Source: DATEPR01 sp036503065 (GTDB lineage: Bacteria > Actinomycetota > Actinomycetes > Mycobacteriales > Pseudonocardiaceae). From it: DNA of 7,072 bases. Within the stretch, counting starts at the first letter, position 1, and each line of letters begins with the position of its first letter. The DNA lies in contig DASXXM010000067.1 of the NCBI GenBank assembly GCA_036503065.1, forward strand, positions 1-7,072. The letters are read 5' to 3'. This document shows, piece by piece, positions 1 through 5,670 of this stretch. Below the pieces are notes generated by a model that saw only the letters and a program-made list of their open reading frames with translations, was not told the origin of the DNA and did no database searches. The position numbers were made by a program, and so were the translations under genes.

Positions 1-683
1 TACGAACCCGACTCGGTCTGTACCGCGCCGCCCGACTCGTTGACCGCGCCGACGGCGAGTACGCCGGCCAACGCGGTCGGGTAGCTGCGCACGCCGTTCT
101 GGGTCGCGGACGCGGGCGACACGACGACATCGCCGGCGGACAGCGCGTTGGCCACCGCGCCGTCGAGAGCGGCGCTGTCGCTCATCGCGGGTACACCGAC
201 CAGGATCACCTTGGCCGATGCACTGACCGCGCGGTTGATCGCGGTGGCGAGCGCGTCCGGTGCGCCGCCCTGGTTCACGGTGTCCGTTGTGGACTGGGTG
301 TACCGGACGGGCAGGATGCGCGCGCCCGGTGCCAGGCCCGCGAAGGTGGTGTCCGGGTTGGACTGGGCCGCGATGATGCCGGCGGCGAACGTGCCGCGGC
401 CGTCGCAGTCGGCGACCGGGCTGGGCAGCAGGTCGATCACCGGTAGCACCGTGCCCTGGCCGAACTGCGCGTTGGCCGGGTCGACGCCCGTGCCGATGAC
501 CGCGACCGTCACGCCGGTTCCCGTTGCCAGGGGCCAGATTCGGGCCGGGTCGAGCAGCTTCTGGGCCCACGGTGTCTGGCCGGTGTACGTCCCCTTTGGT
601 GTGCTGCACCCGGCTGCCACGGCTGGCCCTGGCCAGATCCCGGTCGCGGCGACCAGGACCAGAACGACAACCAGTGCCCTCAC
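1..683 (-). CDS. Secreted subtilisin/mycosin-like pseudoprotease (S8 family), 3' end outside window
   Basis: Partial: 227 codons are visible, and the C-terminal part with the expected Ser region lies beyond the left edge. The GTG start (683-681) gives a signal peptide: R2, a hydrophobic stretch at residues 4-16, and likely cleavage near AVAA-G (24/25). The mature part follows the mycosin plan: a Cys at 26, PWAQKLLDP at 38-46, TGVTVAVIGTGVDP at 56-69, DCDGRGTFAAGIIAA at 92-106, GLAPGARILPVR at 117-127, and the strand VLAVGAVNESGG at 208-219. In active S8 enzymes the first core motif reads V-I-D-T/S-G and the second G-H-G-T. Here they read V-I-G64-T-G and G-R96-G-T, so the catalytic Asp and His are gone. 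The A-A-G-N oxyanion segment also appears as P-A-S-A (190-193). The frame is intact, so this is a pseudoenzyme rather than a decayed gene. It overlaps the kinase stop by 4 bases. A start 12 bases earlier (GTG, 695-693) is possible. Function is unknown; ligand or peptide binding outside the membrane is inference. Confidence 0.85.
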   Translation of the reverse strand, partial: MRALVVVLVLVAATGIWPGPAVAAGCSTPKGTYTGQTPWAQKLLDPARIWPLATGTGVTVAVIGTGVDPANAQFGQGTVLPVIDLLPSPVADCDGRGTFAAGIIAAQSNPDTTFAGLAPGARILPVRYTQSTTDTVNQGGAPDALATAINRAVSASAKVILVGVPAMSDSAALDGAVANALSAGDVVVSPASATQNGVRSYPTALAGVLAVGAVNESGGAVQTESGS

Positions 684-2020
684 AGCGGCACCCACAAGGT
701 CACCCGGGTGCCACGGCCGGGTGACGACTCCACTGTGGACGTGCCGCCCACTTCGGCCAGCCGGGCCATGATCGAGCTGCTGATGCCGAAGCCGGGCGGC
801 CGGTCGGCCTCGTCGAAACCGGTGCCGTGGTCGCGGGCGATCACGGCGACTCCGCGGTCGCGGTGTTCGACGCGCAGCACGACTTCGGTGGTGCCGGCGT
901 GTTTCATGGTGTTGCGCATGGCTTCCCGGACCGCATCGCGCACCGCGATGCGCCGCGCGGCCGGTAGGGAGCCGTCGTCCACTTCGGTGAACACCAGTCG
1001 CGCACGGAGCCCTTCGCGGGCCATTTCGGCGGCCACGGCGGCCAGGTCCTCGCCGAGGCCCGCCGTTGTGCCGTTGTCGGGGCGTTCGGTCAGGCGGCGC
1101 CGCAGTTCGAGCGCCTGGGCGCGGGCGATGCCGCGCAGTTCGTCGAGTTGGGCGACCGCGCCGACCAGGTCCGCGGGCTGTCGCACCGGCCGCAGTGCCA
1201 TCGCCTCCAACGTCTGCAACACGGTGTCGTGCACGACACGCTGTGACCGGGCCAGTTCCGCGTCCCGGCCGCGCCGCAGGCCGACGCCCATCGCCAGCCG
1301 CGTGCCGAGCCCGACCAACAGCAGCACCGCGATCGCGACGACGAGCGCGGGGACCAGCGAGACGATGTCGGCGACGGCGGTCGTCACCGGCGTCGTGCCC
1401 AAGCCGGTGTGGCCGCCCGCGATCGTGATCAGGATGTGGAACGGGATGCACGCCACGATCAGTGCCAACCCGGCGGGCACACCCCGCGCGAGCGTCAGCA
1501 ACGCGACGGCCCCGACCAGGTTCACCCAGGTCATCTCGCCGACCTCGTCCCAGCCGGCATCCGGCACGACGAGGCTGGCGACGAGATTGACCGCGAACGC
1601 GAGCACGACGTCCGCGGCGAGCAGGATCTTCGCGACGTTGCTCTGGAAGCCGCGCATCCGCAGCACCCACACGATGGCCAACACGTTGGCCAGCACGCTG
1701 AGCGCGGCGAGAGCGGCGGCCTGCGAGGTGCCGACGCCGTGGTTCGTGGTGAAGACCGCGAGCAGCAGCACCGGGATCGCGGCGATCCGGTAGGCGAGTG
1801 GCACCAGGACGACGTATCGGCACGCGCGGACCAGCAGCGAGTCGGCCACGCCCTCGCCACGGCCGCCGGCCATCATCGTGATCCGGCGCCAGCCGGATAA
1901 CGGGGCCGGGTCGGTGGCGGCGTCCGGCAGGTCGGTCGGCACCTCGGCGATGACGGGGGCACCGGCCCGCAGCAGCGCGACGACGAACCCCCCGCGATGG
2001 GCCTGCCCAACCGATGACAT
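680..2020 (-). CDS. Membrane sensor histidine kinase, NarL/DesK-type (HisKA_3-like)
   Basis: 446 aa from the ATG at 2020-2018, chosen because GGAG (2029-2026) sits 5 bases upstream. The frame stays open to an ATG at 2266, but that extension is Cys/Arg-rich and overlaps the neighbouring gene. About six hydrophobic helices (roughly 70-90, 101-119, 130-152, 163-180, 182-202, 212-239) are followed by a dimerisation helix with SQRVVHDTVLQTLEAM, where H264 is the probable phospho-acceptor (H-D-T-V-L-Q motif). The ATP-binding domain has an N box (MRNTMKHAG, N370), a G1 box (DHGTGFD, 397-403), a G2 box (GFGISSS, 410-416) and a final SPGRGT. The protein should autophosphorylate on His and pass the phosphate to a LuxR-type response regulator, but no regulator gene is in the window; it may lie to the left. 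There is no large extracytoplasmic domain, so sensing is by the membrane bundle or by a partner. The stop TGA overlaps the next start as GTGA, which ties it to the pseudoprotease. Confidence 0.9.
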   Translation of the reverse strand: MSSVGQAHRGGFVVALLRAGAPVIAEVPTDLPDAATDPAPLSGWRRITMMAGGRGEGVADSLLVRACRYVVLVPLAYRIAAIPVLLLAVFTTNHGVGTSQAAALAALSVLANVLAIVWVLRMRGFQSNVAKILLAADVVLAFAVNLVASLVVPDAGWDEVGEMTWVNLVGAVALLTLARGVPAGLALIVACIPFHILITIAGGHTGLGTTPVTTAVADIVSLVPALVVAIAVLLLVGLGTRLAMGVGLRRGRDAELARSQRVVHDTVLQTLEAMALRPVRQPADLVGAVAQLDELRGIARAQALELRRRLTERPDNGTTAGLGEDLAAVAAEMAREGLRARLVFTEVDDGSLPAARRIAVRDAVREAMRNTMKHAGTTEVVLRVEHRDRGVAVIARDHGTGFDEADRPPGFGISSSIMARLAEVGGTSTVESSPGRGTRVTLWVPL

Positions 2021-2091
2021 CACCACTCCGTCCCCGACCGCCGTGCTGGTGCCGCAGTGATACTCCAGGCACCGGGCCCACGTATGGACCC

Positions 2092-2110
2092 ACGGTGACC
2101 CTACGGTGAC
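2092..2110. promoter_or_regulatory. Tandem direct repeat ACGGTGAC, 11-bp period, in kinase leader
   Basis: ACGGTGAC occurs at 2092-2099 and again at 2103-2110, a spacing of 11 bp (about one helical turn). The copies lie 72-90 bases upstream of the kinase ATG in a 187-bp non-coding gap. Same-face tandem half-sites are typical of DNA-binding response regulators or repressors, so this is a candidate operator for the kinase gene. No clear -10/-35 pair could be placed beside it. Confidence 0.35.
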
Positions 2111-2129
2111 GGCCCGATGACGGGGAAGG

Positions 2130-2143
2130 GAAACCGACGTTTC
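2130..2143. promoter_or_regulatory. Inverted repeat GAAAC-CGAC-GTTTC upstream of kinase
   Basis: Two 5-bp arms (GAAAC at 2130-2134, GTTTC at 2139-2143) flank a 4-bp spacer, in the AT-richer part of the gap between the kinase and the membrane-protein gene. It is 110-123 bases upstream of the kinase start. It could be an operator. Short palindromes of this size occur by chance, so support is weak. Confidence 0.25.
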
Positions 2144-2207
2144 ACCACATTTCTGTAACCCTCGGGATCCGCGGCTCGGACAATCCGCACAAGTGCGACC
2201 ACAATGG

Positions 2208-2861
2208 TCACGGTGTGGCAGACGGCAGGTCGAGCTTCGCGCGCGACGACATGTTCGTCCTGGCATTGCCCGCGATGACGGAATGCAGGATGCCGTTGTA
2301 GACCAGATCCCAGATCAGTCGATTGCGCCGCAGATAGGCGTACGACACCTGCAGCTCGTTGCCGTGGACGTCCACCAGCCGCAGGTAAGCGTCGCGCCTG
2401 CTGCCCTGGGACATCGTGACCTGGACCAGCTCATAGACACGCACCCAGCGATTACCGGTGCTGTACCACTCGGCGCCCGCCGAACTGACACGCCGACCGG
2501 ACAACCGAATCAGCACTATGGTGATTCCCAGGTACGCCAGCGTCACCAGCAAGAGCCAGACCAGTGTCCATACGGGTAGGCCCGGGATCAGCACGAAGAG
2601 GACGGACGCCACCAGGACCGCGGCGATACCCCTCGCCAACTGCCAGAACTTGGTTCGAGAACTAAGGACCGGCCGATAACACGCCAACACCGGTCCCTGG
2701 CCCGGCGGCGGCTGCGGCGCCGCCGCGAGATCCACGACGCCATCGCCATCCTCGTTTTCCGAACCCGGTCTCGGGTCCGGGGCGTGCGGCGGGAGCGGCA
2801 GCCCCGTCCGCGGATCGGGCTTGGGCGGTAAGTCCGCCGGATCCAGTACCCGCCGTGCCAT
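2208..2861 (-). CDS. Hypothetical two-helix membrane protein with proline-rich N-terminus and conserved C-terminal domain
   Basis: 217 aa from the ATG at 2861-2859, with a weak purine-rich ribosome site (GGGG, 2872-2869) 7 bases upstream. An in-frame ATG at 3074 is rejected because its extension has no protein-like character and would run through the divergent control region. Visible layout: a disordered, Pro- and acid-rich N-terminus (residues 1-57), two hydrophobic helices (about 76-93 and 96-118) with a very short connection, then a soluble tail (122-217) containing GAEWYSTGNRWVRVYEL, LRLVDVHGNELQVSY and IWDLVYNGILHSV. The tail's alternating strand pattern closed by a helix resembles a small bacterial PH-like fold, but I cannot name a family with certainty. 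Both ends are probably cytoplasmic. It is transcribed in the same direction as the kinase, 187 bp upstream of it, and diverges from the cyclase gene. Function is unknown. Confidence 0.8.
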   Translation of the reverse strand: MARRVLDPADLPPKPDPRTGLPLPPHAPDPRPGSENEDGDGVVDLAAAPQPPPGQGPVLACYRPVLSSRTKFWQLARGIAAVLVASVLFVLIPGLPVWTLVWLLLVTLAYLGITIVLIRLSGRRVSSAGAEWYSTGNRWVRVYELVQVTMSQGSRRDAYLRLVDVHGNELQVSYAYLRRNRLIWDLVYNGILHSVIAGNARTNMSSRAKLDLPSATP

Positions 2862-2946
2862 CTGTGGTCCCCATCGATCCAGAGCGCGGACGTGCCGACC
2901 GTGCGGACAGCTTACGGTCGCGCACGACGAAACCGGCGAGGTCGAT

Positions 2947-2962
2947 CCGTGCCGCGGCACGG
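2947..2962. promoter_or_regulatory. Perfect 16-bp palindrome in divergent promoter region
   Basis: CCGTGCCG/CGGCACGG is an uninterrupted 16-bp palindrome inside the 211-bp gap between the divergent membrane-protein and cyclase genes. It lies 86 bases from the first start codon and 111 from the second. Perfect dyads of this size between divergent starts are typical operators for dimeric TetR-, GntR- or LuxR-type regulators. No regulator gene is adjacent, so its binder is unknown. I could not place convincing -10/-35 boxes on either strand; the AT-richer stretch near 2970-2990 is the best candidate promoter area. Confidence 0.45.
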
Positions 2963-3072
2963 TCGTCGAGAAATATCCGAAATCAGCCGAATGGGCGGTC
3001 ACCCGGCGTGTCATAACCGCTACCGTGGCGGTGGGGTTGGCGTTGCCATGCTGTTTTTGGGGGTGGGGGCTC

Positions 3073-4320
3073 ATGGTTGCCCTGAGGTGGGTACGCGGCT
3101 GGGATCTGTGGTCGGAATCCCGGCGGTTCGTGTGCTACGTGCTGGGTACCGAACTGGTCGTCGTCGTCGCGATGATCGTCATCACGCTGCATCATCCGTC
3201 GTTGCCGCTGGTGGACTGGATGCGGTTCGCGATGCTGGCCGGGTGCGCCGTCGTGCACGTCGAACTGGTCCGCGACGTCGAACGTGTCCGCAACCGCGAC
3301 GACACCGGGCCGAGGCTGCGGGCCGAGGGGATGTGGTCGATCACCGCCGTGATCGTGCTGCCGCCCGTGATGGCCGCCGGCATGGTGATCGTGACCCGAG
3401 GCTGGGCCTGGCTGCGTGTCGTGCGCGGCCACCGTCCGCCGAACCGGTGGATATTCAGCGCCAGCACCGTGATGCTGGCCAATCTGGCCGCCGTCGCGAT
3501 CCTGGCCGGCGGACCGGGGGCTCATCCGGGGCCGCCCACCACCCTGATGGGTTTCGGTGTCGTCGTGGTGGCGCTCGGGGCCCGATGGTTGATCAACTAC
3601 GTGATGGTCGCGGTCTCGACCGTGGTGTCGAGACCGGACATCCCCGTCGGCGAACTGCTGCGCGTCAGCGACGGGCGGCTGGAGTTCGGCACGTACGGCC
3701 TCGGGTTCGTCGCGGCGGGACTGGTGTACAACCCGCTGTTGCTGATCGGCGTCGTGCTTGGCGTGGTCGCGTTGCACCGTGCCGTGCTGCTCCCCCAGTT
3801 CCAGGCCGCCGCGAGCATCGACGCCAAGACCGGACTGCACACCGTCACCTGGTGGCGGCAGATCGCGGAACGCACGATGTCGCGGCACGAGTCGGTCGCG
3901 TTGTTGATGCTCGACCTCGACCACTTCAAGAAGGTGAACGACACCTACGGGCACATGGCGGGCGACCATGTCCTGCGTGCGGTCGCCGATGCGGTCCGGG
4001 CGGAGATCCGCGGCCAGGACATCGCAGGCCGTTGGGGCGGCGAGGAATTCGTCGTGCTGGTGCCCAATGTGGACACCGACGAGCTACGCGCCGTGGCCGA
4101 ACGGGTTCGTCGTCGGGTGCGGAGTCTCGTCATCGCCATCCCGGCGACCAACGGGCCGGTACGAAACCCGACCATCTCGATCGGTGGCGCGCTGAGTACG
4201 GACACGCACCCGGCACAGCTGGACGAGTTGCTCATCGCCGCGGACGCCGCGCTCTATCAGGCCAAGGACCTCGGCCGCGACCGGGTCGAGGTGGCCGGTC
4301 ACTCACGATCCCTGAGATGA
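3073..4320 (+). CDS. Membrane-bound diguanylate cyclase (GGDEF domain)
   Basis: 415 aa; makes cyclic di-GMP from two GTP at the inner face of the membrane. The start at ATG 3073 is chosen because the G-rich run 3059-3069 precedes it and the product then opens with the family-like RWVRGWDLWSESRRFVCYVLG; the frame is open further upstream but would cover the palindromic control region. The N-terminal part (residues 17-233) holds about six hydrophobic helices (17-39, 50-66, 87-107, 129-146, 159-185, 207-233), an unnamed sensory membrane domain. The GGDEF domain spans about 247-407: LMLDLDHFKKVND with metal-binding D281 and nucleotide-contacting N289/D290, then the active-site loop RWGGEEF (GGEEF at 322-326). 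RxxD (R313-D316) stands five residues before GGEEF, the position of the product-inhibition I-site, so an active and feedback-inhibited enzyme is expected. It has no EAL or HD-GYP partner domain and is transcribed alone. Confidence 0.93.
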   Translation: MVALRWVRGWDLWSESRRFVCYVLGTELVVVVAMIVITLHHPSLPLVDWMRFAMLAGCAVVHVELVRDVERVRNRDDTGPRLRAEGMWSITAVIVLPPVMAAGMVIVTRGWAWLRVVRGHRPPNRWIFSASTVMLANLAAVAILAGGPGAHPGPPTTLMGFGVVVVALGARWLINYVMVAVSTVVSRPDIPVGELLRVSDGRLEFGTYGLGFVAAGLVYNPLLLIGVVLGVVALHRAVLLPQFQAAASIDAKTGLHTVTWWRQIAERTMSRHESVALLMLDLDHFKKVNDTYGHMAGDHVLRAVADAVRAEIRGQDIAGRWGGEEFVVLVPNVDTDELRAVAERVRRRVRSLVIAIPATNGPVRNPTISIGGALSTDTHPAQLDELLIAADAALYQAKDLGRDRVEVAGHSRSLR

Positions 4321-4322
4321 AA

Positions 4323-4354
4323 CGGGCCCAGGGATCCGCGGATCCCTGGGCCCG
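4323..4354. terminator. Bidirectional terminator: perfect 32-bp palindrome between convergent genes
   Basis: The stretch is perfectly self-complementary over 16 + 16 bases (left arm CGGGCCCAGGGATCCG), with no mismatch and no spacer. It lies 2 bases after the cyclase stop and 19 bases beyond the glucanase stop. As RNA it forms a very stable GC-rich hairpin on either strand. The flanking bases are T-poor (GTTGTT on the plus side, TTTCATC on the minus side), as is common for actinobacterial terminators. Confidence 0.88.
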
Positions 4355-4357
4355 GTT

Positions 4358-4385
4358 GTTCAGGCTGGCACGTTCAGGCTGGCAT
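4358..4385. repeat. 14-bp tandem duplication across the glucanase stop codon
   Basis: GTTCAGGCTGGCAC (4358-4371) is followed directly by GTTCAGGCTGGCAT (4372-4385), with one difference in 14. On the minus strand each copy reads as N-M/V-P-A-stop, in different frames. The glucanase uses the first stop it reaches (4376-4374). This looks like a local slippage duplication of the gene's end. Confidence 0.8.
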
Positions 4386-5549
4386 GTTCCACTGTTGGTT
4401 GGTGCCGCCGCCGCAGTCCCAGATCTGCAGCGGGGTGCCGTCGGCCGAGCTGACGCCGGTGGCGTCCAGGCAGCGGCCCGACTGCGGGTTGATCAGTTCG
4501 GTGCCGGAGGACTGCCATTGCTGGGCGGCGGTTCCGTTGCACGTGAACAGTTGGACCTTGGTGCCGTTCGCGGTGCCGCCGGCGGCGACGTCGAGACACT
4601 TGCCCAGTGCGGTCAGCGTGCCGTCGGTGCCCACCGTCCACTGCTGGGCGCCGGTGCCGTTACAGGTGAACAGTTGGACCTGGGTGCCGTCGTTCGGGCT
4701 CGCACCGGCGACGTCGACGCACTTGCCGCCGATTCCGGTGACCTGACCGGTCCGCGGGGTTCCGCCGCCGCCGCCCGTGCTGGCGCTGAACGAGAAGCTG
4801 TTGGTGGCAAAGCCTTGGCCACCGTTCCAGATCTCGGTGCCGGCCTCGACGTCGATCAGGAAGTGGTTCGGGTTGATCGAGCCCCGGGCGACCGCGTCGT
4901 TCAGCATGGCCTTGATGTCCAGGTTCGTGAAGGACGTGCCGCCGCCCTGCAGGACGTAGGAGATGATGTTCCACGAGACCTGCCGGCCGGTGAAGACGTT
5001 CCAGTTGTGGCCCGCCGCGTTGGACGTGCCGGTGTTCGAGCCGAACGGGCCGACGCCGCCGCGGCTGTTCAGCCAGATCATGACCTCGGTGCCGTCCGGC
5101 TGGCCGTTGGTGGTCGGCGTCGAGTTGATCCAGATGTCGTAGGCGACGTCGAACGCGCCAGTCGTGGGTTGGGTGGTGCTCCAGGACGAGACCGCGGTGC
5201 CGAGCTTGCTGACCTGGATCGGCAGGCCGCTACCGGTCGTGCAGGCGCCCCAGTGGCAACCCTTGTAGATCGACGGATAGGTCGCGGGCGCGCCGCCCGG
5301 CTGGAGGTTGAAATTGGCCGTGCTCACGGACCACGCGGTGCCACTGGTATAGGTGACACATTGCGGGAGGCTGGAATTCCATTCGTTGGACTGGATGGTG
5401 TACTGGCTGTTCAGGATCGAAATGGCGCCCTGCCCCTGGCAGTTCGTGGTGTCCAGCGGCTGGGCCGCCTGGGCGAACACGGCCGACAGGGACGTGAGGA
5501 GGAGGGACGCTATGGCGACGACGAACAACGCTGTTCTGCGAGTGCGCAT
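4374..5549 (-). CDS. Secreted GH12 endo-beta-1,4-glucanase with C-terminal CBM13 (ricin-B) domain
   Basis: 391 aa; AGGAG (5559-5555) lies 5 bases before the ATG. The signal peptide is residues 1-28 (MRTRR basic start, hydrophobic 8-25, AQA cleavage site). The GH12 domain (about 32-256) shows the family pattern: paired cysteines 37/64 and 98/103, FDVAYDIWINSTP (133-145), TEVMIWLN with probable nucleophile E155, and VEAGTEIWNGGQGFATNSF with probable acid/base E239. It should cut internal beta-1,4 bonds of cellulose, mixed-linkage glucan or xyloglucan outside the cell; the exact substrate cannot be read from sequence. A Gly-rich linker (259-264) leads to a beta-trefoil CBM13 of three repeats (about 269-315, 316-356, 357-391), each ending in Q-Q-W (W304, W345, W387), which would bind polysaccharide. 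The protein ends 4 residues after the last QQW, normal for this domain. It is transcribed alone behind a candidate operator at 5612-5624 and ends at the shared terminator. Confidence 0.94.
   Translation of the reverse strand: MRTRRTALFVVAIASLLLTSLSAVFAQAAQPLDTTNCQGQGAISILNSQYTIQSNEWNSSLPQCVTYTSGTAWSVSTANFNLQPGGAPATYPSIYKGCHWGACTTGSGLPIQVSKLGTAVSSWSTTQPTTGAFDVAYDIWINSTPTTNGQPDGTEVMIWLNSRGGVGPFGSNTGTSNAAGHNWNVFTGRQVSWNIISYVLQGGGTSFTNLDIKAMLNDAVARGSINPNHFLIDVEAGTEIWNGGQGFATNSFSFSASTGGGGGTPRTGQVTGIGGKCVDVAGASPNDGTQVQLFTCNGTGAQQWTVGTDGTLTALGKCLDVAAGGTANGTKVQLFTCNGTAAQQWQSSGTELINPQSGRCLDATGVSSADGTPLQIWDCGGGTNQQWNMPA
4515..4690 (-). repeat. Internal DNA repeat within CBM13 (53-bp copies, 123-bp period)
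   Basis: 4515-4567 and 4638-4690 match at 47 of 53 positions by my alignment. The spacing of 123 bp equals 41 codons, one trefoil repeat. Both encode a near-identical segment (GT-Q/K-VQLFTCNGT-G/A-AQQW). The third repeat is much more diverged. This suggests recent duplication or gene conversion between the first and second lobes. Confidence 0.75.
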
Positions 5550-5611
5550 GGACGCTCCTGGTGCGGGATGCAGGTGTCCTTTGGGACTCTGCTACGCACC
5601 ACGGAGCCGTA

Positions 5612-5651
5612 GTGAAACTTTCACGACTCTTCGTACATGACGTTTTCACGA
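5612..5651 (-). promoter_or_regulatory. Candidate operator of the glucanase gene: GTGAAA-N-TTTCAC plus a same-phase half-site
   Basis: A perfect 13-bp inverted repeat, GTGAAA-C-TTTCAC (5612-5624), lies 63-75 bases upstream of the glucanase ATG. The octamer TTTCACGA at its edge (5619-5626) recurs at 5644-5651, 25 bp away in the same direction. The dyad resembles the GAAA-N-TTTC type operators that, from memory, LacI-family repressors use at actinobacterial xylanase and glucosidase genes; the 14-bp CebR site TGGGAGCGCTCCCA is not present here. A weak -10 (TAGCAG, reading on the minus strand about 17 bases downstream of the dyad) would place the operator over the -35 region; this promoter is tentative. 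Confidence 0.5.
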
Positions 5652-5670
5652 TCCCGCCCCGACGAACCGG

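Noticed and set aside
390..500. Subtilase as a decaying pseudogene
   Set aside because: All 227 visible codons are open, the signal peptide and core strands are intact, and the start is coupled to the kinase; substitution of active-site residues alone points to a pseudoenzyme.
148..771. Plus-strand open frame over the subtilase region
   Set aside because: Low-complexity Thr/Pro/Arg translation; the opposite strand has a signal peptide and clear S8 family motifs.
708..1793. 361-codon plus-strand open frame antisense to the kinase
   Set aside because: Ser/Arg/Thr-rich composition without motifs; the kinase on the other strand shows all its family boxes.
2048..2073. Inverted repeat GGTGCC...GGCACC in the kinase leader
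   Set aside because: Six-base GC-rich arms around a 14-base spacer are expected by chance in this composition.
2021..2266. Extended N-terminus of the kinase from an ATG at 2266
   Set aside because: The added 82 residues are Cys/Arg-rich, overlap the upstream gene and lack a ribosome site; the ATG at 2020 has a well-spaced GGAG.
2821..3072. Extended N-terminus of the cyclase from an ATG at 2821
   Set aside because: It would overlap the divergent gene and run through the palindromic control region; the start at 3073 has a purine-rich leader and a family-like beginning.
2983..3969. 328-codon minus-strand open frame over the cyclase
   Set aside because: His/Asp/Arg-rich shadow typical of the antisense of a GC-rich membrane protein; the cyclase frame is unambiguous.
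2892..5612. Very long open frame on the plus strand (906 codons)
   Set aside because: It runs over the cyclase in another frame and antisense to the glucanase; it is Arg/Gly-rich with no recognisable fold. Such open frames are expected opposite or beside GC-biased genes.
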